DNA from: Paracoccaceae bacterium
GTDB lineage: Bacteria; Pseudomonadota; Alphaproteobacteria; Rhodobacterales; Rhodobacteraceae
Direction of reading: 5' to 3'
DNA length: 64,000 nt
Assembly: GCA_023383015.1 (NCBI GenBank)
Contig: JAHDXW010000017.1
Location: 1 to 64,000 of the forward strand
A model generated the notes under the pieces. That model was not told where the DNA came from, did not search any database, and was given only the letters and a program-made list of their open reading frames with translations. This document shows, piece after piece, positions 1 to 12,067 of the stretch. Made by a program: the position numbers and the translations under genes. Each line of letters opens with the position of its first letter. Within the stretch, counting starts at the first letter, position 1.

Positions 1-36
1 ACCGAACAGCCCGCATATCCCTTCATCCATACAAAC

Positions 37-49
37 ATGTCAAAGAGCA
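37..49 (-). promoter_or_regulatory. boxA antitermination element of an rRNA leader
   Basis: Read on the minus strand this is TGCTCTTTGACAT, close to the bacterial rrn boxA consensus (TGCTCTTTAACA in E. coli, commonly with TTTGACA in alphaproteobacteria). It is followed by GAAGGGATATGCGGGC at about 26-11, a stretch that I recall as typical of rhodobacterial rRNA leaders. It lies downstream of a promoter-like pair at 183-211 on the same strand. I infer that a 16S rRNA gene begins just left of the window; no rRNA sequence itself is visible. Confidence 0.6.
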
Positions 50-182
50 GGGACAATCGGGCTTGCACCTCGCCATGCGGCGGAATGCGCGCCCCCTGTC
101 CGGTCCGATGTCGGCGGGGCTTCCGGCCTCAGCCGGCGACGCCGCGCCTTCCGATGCAGCCTCGACCGCGTCGGTGAGGGGC

Positions 183-211
183 TATTTACGCGGGGGGCAT
201 GGGCGGCGCAA
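183..211 (-). promoter_or_regulatory. Candidate rRNA-operon promoter (-35/-10)
   Basis: The minus strand shows TTGCGC (211-206) and TAAATA (188-183) separated by exactly 17 bp. This is a plausible housekeeping-sigma promoter and points toward the boxA at 37-49. The leader between them has no convincing reading frame, so the whole of 1-336 looks like rRNA control DNA plus the 3' flank of msrQ. The assignment to rrn rests on the boxA and is inference. Confidence 0.45.
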
Positions 212-336
212 GGGCCTTCCTGCCGGCGATGTGACATTTTTTTGGCGTCCGCCCGCGGCATCGAAATGTGGGGGAATTCCCCGCAGGAACAACTATCTGT
301 GCCCCGCTTCCCGGGGCCTGCCGCAACCCTGCGTGG

Positions 337-942
337 CTAGCCGCGGGCGAGCGCGGGGCGGCGGCGCAGCCGCAGCGCAAGCAGGGCGAGAATCGCCGCG
401 AGATAGAGGAAGGGCTCGAGCGGCCAGGCCTTCACCACCATCACGAAGTGCAGCCCGCCGGTCACCGTCGCGGGATAGACCAGCCGGTGCATCCGCGCCC
501 AGGCCGCCGCCCCCATCCGGCGCAGTGCCCGGTCGGTGGAGGTCAGCGCCAGCGGCACCAGCAGCGCGAGGGCCGCCATGCCGATCGTGATGTAGGGCCG
601 CCTCACCAGATCGGTGGCGATCTGGCTCCACAGGAACTGCATATCCAGCGCCAGCCACACCGCCACGTGCAGGAGCACATAGCCGAAGGCCGAAAGCCCG
701 AGCGCACGCCGGAAGCGCAGCAGGCTGATCCCCGCCAGCCGCCGCAGCGGCGTCACCGCCAGCCCAAGAATAAGGAACTGCAGCGCCAGGAGCCCGAGTT
801 CCCGCTCCAGCCGCTTGACCGGGTCGACCCCGAGGCCGCCGGTGAACGCAAGGGCCACGAGCCAGGCCCCCGGCACGGCCGCCAACAGGTACACCGCCGG
901 CACCGGCAGCCGGCGCAGGGCGGCGTTGATTGCCTGCACCAC
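337..942 (-). CDS. msrQ: Heme-binding membrane subunit of MsrPQ methionine sulfoxide reductase
   Basis: MsrQ (YedZ) is the inner-membrane b-heme protein that passes quinol electrons to periplasmic MsrP, which repairs oxidised methionines. The protein of about 201 residues has about six hydrophobic helices and the ferric-reductase-like pattern, with candidate heme His residues in GYVLLHVAVWLALD, RMHRLVYP and GLHFVM. I chose the GTG pair at 942/939 as start because it lies just behind the msrP stop with GAGGGCGG before it. An ATG at 996 would overlap msrP by 47 bases and adds a non-conserved N-terminus. It is the second gene of an msrP-msrQ operon. Confidence 0.9.
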   Translation of the reverse strand: MVQAINAALRRLPVPAVYLLAAVPGAWLVALAFTGGLGVDPVKRLERELGLLALQFLILGLAVTPLRRLAGISLLRFRRALGLSAFGYVLLHVAVWLALDMQFLWSQIATDLVRRPYITIGMAALALLVPLALTSTDRALRRMGAAAWARMHRLVYPATVTGGLHFVMVVKAWPLEPFLYLAAILALLALRLRRRPALARG

Positions 943-949
943 CCCGCCC

Positions 950-1879
<930 letters not shown>

Positions 1880-2175
1880 CTCTCTTACTCCCGCAGCTTG
1901 CCGCGACCAGTTAGCCTCATTACGCGGATCACAGAAACAGGTTTCGCGCACCCACGCCAAAGTGACCGGCCGGCATCCCCGCTCACGGATGATGACGGCG
2001 CGTCACAGTGGCTTGAGTTGAAGCCGCCGCAGGGTCAGGCTTAGCTGTCCGCCCGCGGCTTTCAAGCCCCGCCCCTGCGGCCGATCGGCGCCGCGTCGCG
2101 GCATCCGAAGCTGACTCTCCACCGTAGATTTCCGCGTTGCCGATGCACGGCAATCGCTGGACACGGGAGATCGTC

Positions 2176-2640
2176 ATGATCCGCAAGATGCTTCTTTCCT
2201 CGGCCGCCGCGGCCTTCCTCGCCACCCCGGCGCTGGCCGCCGACATCGTCGACGTCGCCGTCGGCGCTGGCAACTTCACCACGCTCGTCGCCGCGGTGCA
2301 GGCTGCGGGGCTGGTCGACACGCTGAAGGGCGAGGGCCCCTTCACCGTCTTCGCACCGACCGACGCGGCCTTCGCCGCACTGCCGGAGGGCACCGTCCAG
2401 GGCCTGCTGAACGACATTCCGGCGCTGACCGCGATCCTCACCTACCACGTCGTGCCCGGAAAGGTGATGTCCTCCGACCTCGCCGAGGGCATGACGGCGG
2501 CCACCGTCAACGGCGCCAACGTCACGATCACCCTGGGTGGCGGCGCCAAGGTGAACGGCGCCAACATCGTTCAGGCCGACATCGAGGCGTCGAACGGCGT
2601 CATCCACGTCATCGACGCAGTGATCCTGCCGCCGCAGTGA
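2176..2640 (+). CDS. Secreted fasciclin (FAS1) domain protein
   Basis: The 154-residue protein has a signal peptide ([22 protein letters not shown], cut after about residue 22) and a single FAS1 domain. Family landmarks are [15 protein letters not shown] (H1 region) and [10 protein letters not shown] (H2 region), and it ends with the usual [12 protein letters not shown] strand. FAS1 proteins act in cell-surface adhesion or as extracellular binding modules; the ligand is unknown here. I chose the ATG at 2176 because it begins the signal peptide; an in-frame ATG at 2137 only adds 13 hydrophilic residues. It is a single-gene unit that ends in a strong hairpin shared with convergent clpB. Confidence 0.9.
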   Translation: MIRKMLLSSAAAAFLATPALAADIVDVAVGAGNFTTLVAAVQAAGLVDTLKGEGPFTVFAPTDAAFAALPEGTVQGLLNDIPALTAILTYHVVPGKVMSSDLAEGMTAATVNGANVTITLGGGAKVNGANIVQADIEASNGVIHVIDAVILPPQ

Positions 2641-2661
2641 CCGGCGGCCTGGGCGGATGTG

Positions 2662-2693
2662 CGCGGCCCCGGGAGACAGCTCCCGGGGCCGCG
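2662..2693. terminator. Bidirectional hairpin terminator between FAS1 gene and clpB
   Basis: A perfect 14-bp inverted repeat (2662-2675 and 2680-2693) with loop ACAG lies between the convergent stop codons at 2640 and 2699. There is no U-tract, as is common in very GC-rich genomes. It could serve both genes. Confidence 0.75.
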
Positions 2694-2698
2694 GCACG

Positions 2699-5314
<2,616 letters not shown>

Positions 5315-5494
5315 GCCTCGTCTCCTCGTCCGGCACCCGTCCCCCGGCCGCCCGGACCACCCGGCGCGCCCGGCCCACAGGCCTTGCCCCTGATCTGGGA
5401 TGCGCCGGCGCCGGCTGCAAGACACACCGTTGCAGGACGGCAACGCCAGATGGCCGCAGACGCGCGGCCGGGCGGGGGCGGGGCAAACGGCAAC

Positions 5495-5525
5495 GGGCCG
5501 CCCCCGGCCCGGCCGGGGGCGGCCC
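5495..5525 (-). terminator. Hairpin terminator downstream of rpmJ
   Basis: Two 15-base arms (5495-5509 and 5511-5525) are perfect reverse complements around one central base, about 40 bp after the rpmJ stop on the minus strand. The remainder of 5315-5567 is GC-rich non-coding DNA between rpmJ and the clpB start, in which I see no gene. Confidence 0.65.
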
Positions 5526-5567
5526 GTGGTGCCCGGCGGCGGCCCGAGGCGGCCGCCGCAGCAGACG

Positions 5568-5693
5568 TCAGCCCTGGCGGGCCTTGTAGCGCCGCTGGGT
5601 CTTGTTGATGACGTAGACGCGGCCCTTGCGACGCACGATGCGGCAATCGCGATGCCGCGTCTTCAGCGAGCGGAGCGAGTTCGCGATCTTCAT
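5568..5693 (-). CDS. rpmJ: 50S ribosomal protein L36, 41-residue form
   Basis: The product is a 41-residue, Arg/Lys-rich ribosomal protein (begins [17 protein letters not shown], ends RYKARQG). L36 binds 23S rRNA in the large subunit. This is the longer form with a single Cys, without the CxxC zinc-ribbon ligands of the zinc-binding form, and is the usual type in Rhodobacterales. The ATG at 5693 gives the family N-terminus. It is a lone gene between clpB and tRNA-Val and ends at a strong hairpin. Confidence 0.95.
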   Translation of the reverse strand: MKIANSLRSLKTRHRDCRIVRRKGRVYVINKTQRRYKARQG

Positions 5694-5781
5694 GGCCCTC
5701 TCCTTGTCGCGCCTGCCGGCGCAATCGTCCTTCGCGGCCCCCGGGGGGCGGTTGGTGTCCGTCACGCCCGGTCGGGCTGGA

Positions 5782-5856
<75 letters not shown>

Positions 5857-5976
5857 TCGCCCGCTGCCGGGCTGGCCCGTCCGCGGTGGGCGGTGCATAC
5901 GGGGAATCGCGACGCCGTTCAAGGGCATTTGGCGGCCGGCGAAAGCACGCTATACCTCCTCCGACAGGGAGTGCCG

Positions 5977-6837
5977 ATGACCGCCCAGCCGTTCCGCATC
6001 CTGCTGCCCCACCGCCGCACGACGAGCGTGATCTTCGCCTCGCCGCACAGCGGCCGGACCTATCCGCCCGACTTCCTGCGCCGCAGCTGGCTCGACGACC
6101 TTGCCATCCGCTCCTCCGAGGATGCCTTCGTCGACGACCTGCTCGCCCCGGCCCCAGCCGCCGGCGCCCCGCTGCTCCTGGCCGAGGTGCCGCGGGCCTA
6201 TGTCGATCTCAACCGCAGCCCCGACGAGCTCGACCCGATGCTGATCGAGGGGGTCGCCCGAAGCACGCTCAACCCGCGCATCTCCTCGGGGCTCGGCGTG
6301 ATTCCGCGCGTGGTTGCCAACGGCCGGCCGATCTACCGCGGCCGCATCGCGCTGGCCGAGGCGCAGGCACGCATCGCCCGCTGCTGGCGCCCCTATCATG
6401 CCGCCCTGCGGCGGCTGATGGACGAACATGCCGCGGCCTTCGGCGAGGCGGTGCTCGTCGACTGCCACTCGATGCCGCACGAGGCGGTCGAGGGGTACCC
6501 TGTGGCCGGCGGCGGCCGTCCGCAGGTAGTCATCGGCGACCGCTTCGGGGCCGCCGCCGCCGCCCGCATCGTCGACCGGATCGAGGCTGCCTTCGCCTCC
6601 GCCGGGCTCCGGGTGGCGCGCAACGCGCCATTCGCCGGGGCCTTCGTCGCCCAGGCCTACGGCCGGCCCTCGGCCGGCCATCACGTCGTCCAGGTCGAGA
6701 TCGACCGGGCCCTCTACATGGACGAGCGCACGATCCGCCCCCATGACGGCTATGCCGCGATGAAGGTGCTGATGGCCGCCGTCGTGGCCGAGATCGCCGC
6801 CATCGGCCGGCGCGACCTGCCGCTCGCGGCCGAGTAG
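5977..6837 (+). CDS. N-formylglutamate amidohydrolase family protein
   Basis: This 286-residue protein belongs to the family that hydrolyses N-formyl-L-glutamate to glutamate and formate (HutG of histidine catabolism) or acts on related N-acylated amino acids. Family motifs are FASPHSGRTYPPDFL (about 22-36), VDLNRSPDELDP and DCHSMPHE, which supply the metal-binding His, Asp and Glu residues. The ATG at 5977 follows AGGGAG at a good distance; an in-frame ATG at 5893 would run into the tRNA flank. No other hut gene is near, so the physiological substrate is uncertain. Confidence 0.85.
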   Translation: MTAQPFRILLPHRRTTSVIFASPHSGRTYPPDFLRRSWLDDLAIRSSEDAFVDDLLAPAPAAGAPLLLAEVPRAYVDLNRSPDELDPMLIEGVARSTLNPRISSGLGVIPRVVANGRPIYRGRIALAEAQARIARCWRPYHAALRRLMDEHAAAFGEAVLVDCHSMPHEAVEGYPVAGGGRPQVVIGDRFGAAAAARIVDRIEAAFASAGLRVARNAPFAGAFVAQAYGRPSAGHHVVQVEIDRALYMDERTIRPHDGYAAMKVLMAAVVAEIAAIGRRDLPLAAE

Positions 6838-6844
6838 GTCGCCC

Positions 6845-8107
6845 TCAGCGCAGCGCCCGCCCGCGCAGGATGGCGTCGGGGCCGAAGCGCGCGCGGATGC
6901 GGTCGGTCGCCCGCTCGGCTGCCGCTCGGCGGGCGGCGGCGGGGTCGAGAAGGTCGGCGGTCGCATCCGCCACCGCCGCCGGCACGATCTCGCCAAGGCC
7001 AAGCCCGATAAGCCGGAACGGCCCCGGATCGGGTCGCTCGGCCGCAAGCGCGGCCGCCGCCGCGTGCAGCCGGTCGGCAATCTGGCTGGCCTCGCGCAGC
7101 GTCGTCCGCCGGGTCAGCAGCCGGTGGTCGGCGCGCTTCAGCTTCAGCGTCACCGTCCGCCCGGCCAGCCCCTTGGCCTTGGCGCGGTCCGACACCCTCA
7201 CCGCCAGCCGCCACAGATGGCCGTCCAGCAGCTCGGTGTCGGCGGTGTCCTCGGCGAAGGTCGTCTCGGCCGAGATCGACTTCACCGGCCCGTGCGGCGT
7301 CACCCGTCGGGCATCCTCGCCGCGCGCCAGCGCCGCAAGCCGCGGCCCGAGGCCGCCGAAGGCCCGGGCCAGCTCGCGCGGCTCGCGCGCCTGCAGGTCG
7401 GCGAAGGTGCGGATGCCCGCGGCCTCCAGTGCCGCCTGTCCCGCCGCCCCCACGCCCCAGACCAGCTCTACCGGCCGCGGGGCCAGGAATGCCGCCGCCT
7501 CGGCCCGCCCGATCACCGCGAGGCCGCGCGGCTTGTCGAGGTCCGAGGCGATCTTGGCCAGGAACTTGTTGGGCGCCAGCCCGACCGAGACGGTCACCCC
7601 CACCTCCGCCTCCACCTGCCGGGCAAGCCGGACCAGCAGCACCGCCGGCGGGGCGCCGTGCAGCCGGGTGGTGCCGGCGAGGTCGAGGAAGGCCTCGTCG
7701 AGCGCCAGCGGCTCGACCAGCGGCGTCAGCGCCTCCATCATCACCCGGATGCGGGCCGACGCCTCGGCATAGGCCGCCATCCGCGGCCGGATCACGACCG
7801 CCTCGGGGCAGCGCCGGAGCGCCTCGAACATCGGCATGGCCGAGCGCACGCCGCGGATGCGGGCAAGGTAGCAGGCGGTCGAGACCACCCCGCGTCGGCT
7901 GCCGCCGACGATCACCGGCCGGTCGCGCAGCTCCGGCGCGTCGCGCTTCTCGACCGAGGCGTAGAAGGCGTCGCAGTCGACGTGCGCGATGGCCAGGTCG
8001 AAGAGCTCGGGATGGGCCACCACGCGCGGTGAGCCGCAGGCCGGGCAGCGCCCGCGGGGCGGGGCGGCCGGGGATCGCGCCAGGCAGTCGCGGCAGAGCG
8101 CGGGCAT
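6845..8107 (-). CDS. dinB: Translesion DNA polymerase IV with N-terminal CxxC pair
   Basis: This 420-residue Y-family polymerase bypasses damaged bases. The catalytic palm shows HVDCDAFYASVE (Asp44) and the second acidic motif LALDEAFLDLAG. Then come the finger/thumb helix-hairpin-helix (RTFADLQAREPRELARAFG) and the little-finger domain (KSISAETTF onward). It differs from textbook DinB by about 35 extra N-terminal residues with C5xxC8 and C21xxC24, a probable small zinc ribbon. No lexA-type operator was recognised. It is convergent with the amidohydrolase gene with 7 bp between stops. Confidence 0.92.
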   Translation of the reverse strand: MPALCRDCLARSPAAPPRGRCPACGSPRVVAHPELFDLAIAHVDCDAFYASVEKRDAPELRDRPVIVGGSRRGVVSTACYLARIRGVRSAMPMFEALRRCPEAVVIRPRMAAYAEASARIRVMMEALTPLVEPLALDEAFLDLAGTTRLHGAPPAVLLVRLARQVEAEVGVTVSVGLAPNKFLAKIASDLDKPRGLAVIGRAEAAAFLAPRPVELVWGVGAAGQAALEAAGIRTFADLQAREPRELARAFGGLGPRLAALARGEDARRVTPHGPVKSISAETTFAEDTADTELLDGHLWRLAVRVSDRAKAKGLAGRTVTLKLKRADHRLLTRRTTLREASQIADRLHAAAAALAAERPDPGPFRLIGLGLGEIVPAAVADATADLLDPAAARRAAAERATDRIRARFGPDAILRGRALR

Positions 8108-8146
8108 GGGCGCAGCCTAGCACGGTCGGCCGCGGGCCGCGACGGG

Positions 8147-8965
8147 CTACTCCGGTGCGACGATGGCGTCGATCGCCTCGGCGATGGGCATCTCGTCCCA
8201 GGGCGCGGGGCCGGTCCGCCGGAGCGCCGCGGCGACGCCGGCCGCCGCCAGCCGCACCGCCTCGGGCAGCGACGTCCCGAGCGCGACGCGGGCCGCGACC
8301 AGCCCCGCGAGCAGGTCGCCCGTCCCGGCGGGGCGGACGGCAAGCCGCTCGGTCTCGAAGACATGGGTGCCGGCGGCGTCGGCCAGCACGGTGGCCAGCC
8401 GGCCGGGCCGGCCGGGCACCGCGACGCTGGTTGCCACCACCGCCGCCACCCCCAGCCGGGCGCGGGCACCGGTGACGTCGGCCGGCCCCGCGACCTCACC
8501 ACCGGCAAGGAAGCCGAGCTCGAAGGCATTGGGAAAGACGATGTCGGCCTGCGGCACGAGGCGGGTGGCGAAGGCCGCGCGCAGGTCCTCGGGGGCGAAG
8601 AAGCCGAGGTCGGAATCGCCCATCACCGGGTCGCAGGCAAAGATCACCCCCGGCGCCGCCGCCCGGGCCCGCGCCACCGCCCCGGCCAGCGCCTCGGCGG
8701 TGCCTGCGCGTCCGAGAAAGCCCGACAGGATCACCCGCGCCCGCGCCAGCAGCCCCCGCTCCTCGGCCCCGCGCAGCAGGTCGCCCACCAGGTCGGGCTC
8801 GAGCACGCGGCCGCGCAGGGTGGGGTAGTGGGGATGGTTCGACAGAAGCGTGGTCGGCACCTCGGCCACCTCGACCCCCAGCCGCCGCATCGGGTAGGCG
8901 GCGGCGGAGTTGCCGACATGGCCGTGCACGACCTGGCTCTGCACCGAGACGACGAGTGGCAGCAC
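8147..8965 (-). CDS. pdxY: Pyridoxal kinase
   Basis: This ribokinase-superfamily enzyme phosphorylates pyridoxal to PLP in the B6 salvage pathway. It has 272 residues. The N-terminus (VSVQSQVVHGHVGNSAAAYP) carries the pyridoxal-binding SxVxxGxVGNxA signature. CDPVMGD lies near residue 110, and the C-terminal RPAGTGDLLAGL has the anion-hole and catalytic-base Asp of the GTGD motif. The start is GTG with GGGGAGG eight bases upstream. It follows dinB on the same strand with a 39-bp gap. Confidence 0.92.
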   Translation of the reverse strand: MLPLVVSVQSQVVHGHVGNSAAAYPMRRLGVEVAEVPTTLLSNHPHYPTLRGRVLEPDLVGDLLRGAEERGLLARARVILSGFLGRAGTAEALAGAVARARAAAPGVIFACDPVMGDSDLGFFAPEDLRAAFATRLVPQADIVFPNAFELGFLAGGEVAGPADVTGARARLGVAAVVATSVAVPGRPGRLATVLADAAGTHVFETERLAVRPAGTGDLLAGLVAARVALGTSLPEAVRLAAAGVAAALRRTGPAPWDEMPIAEAIDAIVAPE

Positions 8966-9356
8966 CCCCGGCCCTCCCCTGTTGCGGCAGCGGCGGGCGC
9001 CGCGGCCACCGCGGCCCGCCGGCGCCCCCTAGAGCAGGGGCGCGCCGGATGCAATCGGCACCGGCCCCCGCCATTGCCGGCCGCGGCCGCGCCGTCCCAT
9101 GCGCGGGACAGCCCCGCCCGACGTCAGATCAATGGCTTGTGCACCCGCGTCAACCTTCCGTAAGGAACCGTCGCCGCCCGGCACCGCCGGCAGGGCTGGC
9201 CCCTGCGGCAGGCGGCCACCGGCAGGCTTCCGCCCGGCCGCCGCGGCGGGGCTTGCCCCCGGCCCGGCCCGCGGCGCACACTGCCGCCGGAAGGGGCCGC
9301 GCCGAACGGCCCGACGCGAGGGGCAGGGCAACCGAGGAAACCGGAGGGAGCGTGAG
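8966..9356. other. Divergent intergenic region pdxY / lipoprotein gene
   Basis: These 391 bp separate the divergent starts of pdxY and the small lipoprotein gene. The DNA is very GC-rich with one less GC-rich patch at about 9120-9175. I see no coding frame with family features, no tRNA and no convincing -35/-10 pair, so its promoters are unassigned. Confidence 0.5.
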
Positions 9357-9629
9357 ATGAGGATGATGGCACTGGCCGCGGCGGCGACGCTTGCGCTTGC
9401 GGCCTGCGCGGGGATGACCCCGCAGGAGCGGATGGTGGTCGGCGGGCTTGCCGGCGCCACCACCGGGCTGATCGTCGCCGACGCGCTGAACGCCAACCGC
9501 AACTGGACGATCATCGCCGCGCTGGCCGGCGCGACCGCCGGCACGCTGGTGGCACGCAACAGCGCCACCGGCGAATGTGCCTACTCCAACGGCGACGGCA
9601 CCTACCGCGTCGGCCCCTGCCCTGCCTGA
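9357..9629 (+). CDS. Small glycine-zipper lipoprotein
   Basis: The 90-residue precursor has a lipoprotein signal peptide with lipobox LAAC (Cys17). Two hydrophobic Gly/Ala-rich helices of glycine-zipper type follow (VVGGLAGATTGLIVADAL and IIAALAGATAGTLVA). The tail (ATGECAYSNGDGTYRVGPCPA) has two Cys residues that could form a disulfide. It is probably anchored in the outer membrane; the function is unknown. GGAGGGAG lies upstream of the ATG. A broken second copy of the gene is present on the minus strand at 34792-34998, so the family has been duplicated or acquired twice. Confidence 0.8.
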   Translation: MRMMALAAAATLALAACAGMTPQERMVVGGLAGATTGLIVADALNANRNWTIIAALAGATAGTLVARNSATGECAYSNGDGTYRVGPCPA

Positions 9630-9650
9630 CCCCCGCGGTCGCGACCCCGC

Positions 9651-10358
9651 TCAGCCGCGCGGCGGCACCGCCGCCATCTCGGCCAGCACCGCCGCGGCCG
9701 CCGCGACCGGATCGGCCGCGGCCCAGATCGGCCGGCCGACCACGATGTGGTCGGCCCCCGCGGCCAGCGCCGCCGCCGGGCCCGCGATGCGCTTCTGATC
9801 GCCCGCCGCCGCCCCGGCCGGACGCACCCCGGGCGCCACGACCAGCCGCCCCGCCGCCTCGGGCAGCGCCCGCAGCATCGCCGCCTCGCGGGGGCCGGCG
9901 ATTACCCCGTCGGCACCGGCCAGCAAGGCCGCGAGCGCCCGCGCGGCGACGATCTCGGCCACGTCCCCGGGCCGGATCAGCGCCGCATCGAGATCGTCGC
10001 GGTCCAGCGAGGTCAGCACCGTCACCGCCAGGATGCGCATCGCCGACGCGCCGCGCCCCGCAGCCGCCGCCCGCACCACATGCGGATCGCCGTGCACCGT
10101 CAGGAAATCGGCGCCGGTGCGGGCAAGGCCCCGCACCGCCGCCTCGACCGTCGCGCCGATGTCGAAGAGCTTGAGGTCGAGGAAGACGCGCTTGCCCTCC
10201 TCCTCGCGCAGCGCCCGCGCCAGCCCCAGCCCTCCGCCGGCCAGCATGCCGAGCCCGATCTTGTAGAAGCCGACCATGGCACCCAGCCGGCCGGCCAGCG
10301 CCCGCCCCGCCGCGGCATCGGCGAGGTCGAGCGCCACGATCAGCCGGTCATCGGCCAT
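9651..10358 (-). CDS. pyrF: Orotidine 5'-phosphate decarboxylase
   Basis: PyrF converts OMP to UMP, the last step of pyrimidine synthesis. The 235-residue protein has the family active-site motif FLDLKLFDIGATV (Asp-x-Lys-x-x-Asp) near residues 59-71, the N-terminal IVALDLAD strand, APGVRPAG and the closing GADHIVVGRPIW phosphate-binding segment. It is convergent with the lipoprotein gene and follows the pseudo-caspase gene on the same strand. Confidence 0.97.
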   Translation of the reverse strand: MADDRLIVALDLADAAAGRALAGRLGAMVGFYKIGLGMLAGGGLGLARALREEEGKRVFLDLKLFDIGATVEAAVRGLARTGADFLTVHGDPHVVRAAAAGRGASAMRILAVTVLTSLDRDDLDAALIRPGDVAEIVAARALAALLAGADGVIAGPREAAMLRALPEAAGRLVVAPGVRPAGAAAGDQKRIAGPAAALAAGADHIVVGRPIWAAADPVAAAAAVLAEMAAVPPRG

Positions 10359-10384
10359 GCCCGCCCCCAGCCGGCCCCGGACCC

Positions 10385-12040
10385 TCAGTTGCCCCCGCGG
10401 ATGGCGTCGGCCAGCAGCCGGATGAGCGTCGCCTCGTCGACATAGCCCGTCACCGGCAGCCCGCGGGCGCGCTGGAAGCGGCGGATCGCGCGCCGCGACT
10501 GCTCGTCGAAGGTGCCGTCCACCGCCCCCGGCTGCAGCCCCAGGGCATCCAGCCGCTGCTCGATCAGCCGGCGGGTGAAGGGCGTCAACCCCAGCGCCGC
10601 CTCGGCCTGCCGCGCCGCATCGACGCGGTCAGAATCGCGCAGGTCGGCCTCGATCTCGGCGATCCGCGCCCGCGCCGCGGCCACGAAGGCCCCCTGCGGG
10701 AAGTCCTGCAGGTAGCGGCGGTAGGCGGCCACGGTGTCGGCATCGCGGGCCGAGTCCCAGGCGGCGCGGTCGGCGGCGGCGGCCTGGCGGCGCCGCTCGT
10801 CCTCGATGGCCGCCAGCCGCGTGCGCGCGACATCGGCAAACAGCCCGTCGGGGTAGCGCTCGAGATAGGCGCGCAGCCCCGCCTCGCTGCCGGCGGCGCC
10901 GGTCTCCTGCCAGTAGGCGCGGTCGCGGCGCTCTTCCTCGAGCTGGCGGGCGCGCGCCTCCTCCTCGAGCTGGATGGCGCGGTCGCGCGCCTGGGCGCGC
11001 AGCCGGTCAAGCTGCGGGGCGTCGAGGTATCCGGTCACCGCAAACCCCGTCGCCTGCTGCCACGCGCGGAGCGCGGTGCGCGTCGCCGGGCCGAAGATGC
11101 CGTCGATCCCGCGCGGGTCGTAGCCGAGCAGCGCCAGGTCGCGCTGGATCTGGCGGCGCTGGTCGCGGGTCAGCGCCAGCGCCTCCTCGGCGGCCTGGGC
11201 GCGGTTCACCGGCTCGGCCCGCAGCCGCTCGATCGCGGCCCGCGCCTCGGCAGCGAAGGTCCCGTTGGGGAAACGGGCCAGATAGGTCTCGTAGGCCTCG
11301 ATGGTGCCCAGCGTGCGGGCCGCCTCGTAGAGCGCGGTCTCCTCCGGGCTCGGCCCCGGGAAGGGTGGCACCACCGGGTCGTTGGCGCCCGCCGGCGGCA
11401 GGAAGGGGACGAGCGGCGCCACGAAGCCCTCGGCCACCACGCCTGCCCGCCCCGCCGCCAGCGCCGCGAGGCTCTCGCCGCGGCGGGCAAGATCGCGGGC
11501 CGCGAAGGCGGCCACGGCGCGCGCCTCGCCGCGGATCACGGTCACCCCCTGCGGGATGGCGAGCGGCCCGATTCCCGGCGCCAGCCCCTCGCCCAGCGGC
11601 AGCCGCCGCTCCTCGGTGCCAAGCAGCACGACCGCCCCGCCGGGCGCGGCCGCCGCGATCTCCAGCACGGTGGACAGCGGCAGCCCCGCGGCATCGACCT
11701 GCGCAAGGTCGGGGGCGTTGGCGTCGACGCCAAGAAACCACGTCCCCTGCCCCGAGCGGGCGAAATGGCCCGCCAGAACGATCACCAGGCGGCCGGCCTC
11801 CTGCATCCCCGACATGAACTGCGACAGCCGCTGGCGCGCCCCCGCGGCCCCGACGTCGGCACCCGAGACGACGCGGAAGCCCAGCCCCTCGAGCGGGCGG
11901 ACGGCATCCAGCGCCTCGTCGGCCGCGCCCACGGGGCCGGCGTTCTGGTAGCGCTCGTTCGCAAGGATGAGCGCCCGGTCCTCGGCCCGGGACAGCCCCG
12001 GAACCAGCGCGACGCAGACGGCAAGCCACAGATGGCGCAT
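10385..12040 (-). CDS. Secreted caspase-fold protein, probably catalytically dead, with two peptidoglycan-binding domains
   Basis: The 551-residue product has a signal peptide (about 1-19) and an N-terminal domain resembling peptidase C14: RALILANERYQNAG at the start, and VIVLAGHFAR where the catalytic His loop should be. The position expected for the catalytic Cys reads GGAVVLLGTEERR and has no Cys, so I infer a pseudo-protease. Then come a tetratricopeptide-like unit (YLARFPNGTFAAEARAAIERL), a PG_binding_1 domain (about 296-350), a charged coiled coil, two more such units and a second PG_binding_1 domain at the C-terminus (about 490-545). It probably acts in the periplasm at the cell wall; the role is unknown. 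Confidence 0.75.
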   Translation of the reverse strand: MRHLWLAVCVALVPGLSRAEDRALILANERYQNAGPVGAADEALDAVRPLEGLGFRVVSGADVGAAGARQRLSQFMSGMQEAGRLVIVLAGHFARSGQGTWFLGVDANAPDLAQVDAAGLPLSTVLEIAAAAPGGAVVLLGTEERRLPLGEGLAPGIGPLAIPQGVTVIRGEARAVAAFAARDLARRGESLAALAAGRAGVVAEGFVAPLVPFLPPAGANDPVVPPFPGPSPEETALYEAARTLGTIEAYETYLARFPNGTFAAEARAAIERLRAEPVNRAQAAEEALALTRDQRRQIQRDLALLGYDPRGIDGIFGPATRTALRAWQQATGFAVTGYLDAPQLDRLRAQARDRAIQLEEEARARQLEEERRDRAYWQETGAAGSEAGLRAYLERYPDGLFADVARTRLAAIEDERRRQAAAADRAAWDSARDADTVAAYRRYLQDFPQGAFVAAARARIAEIEADLRDSDRVDAARQAEAALGLTPFTRRLIEQRLDALGLQPGAVDGTFDEQSRRAIRRFQRARGLPVTGYVDEATLIRLLADAIRGGN

Positions 12041-12067
12041 GGCGACCTCCCCAGACGGACGGGGCGG

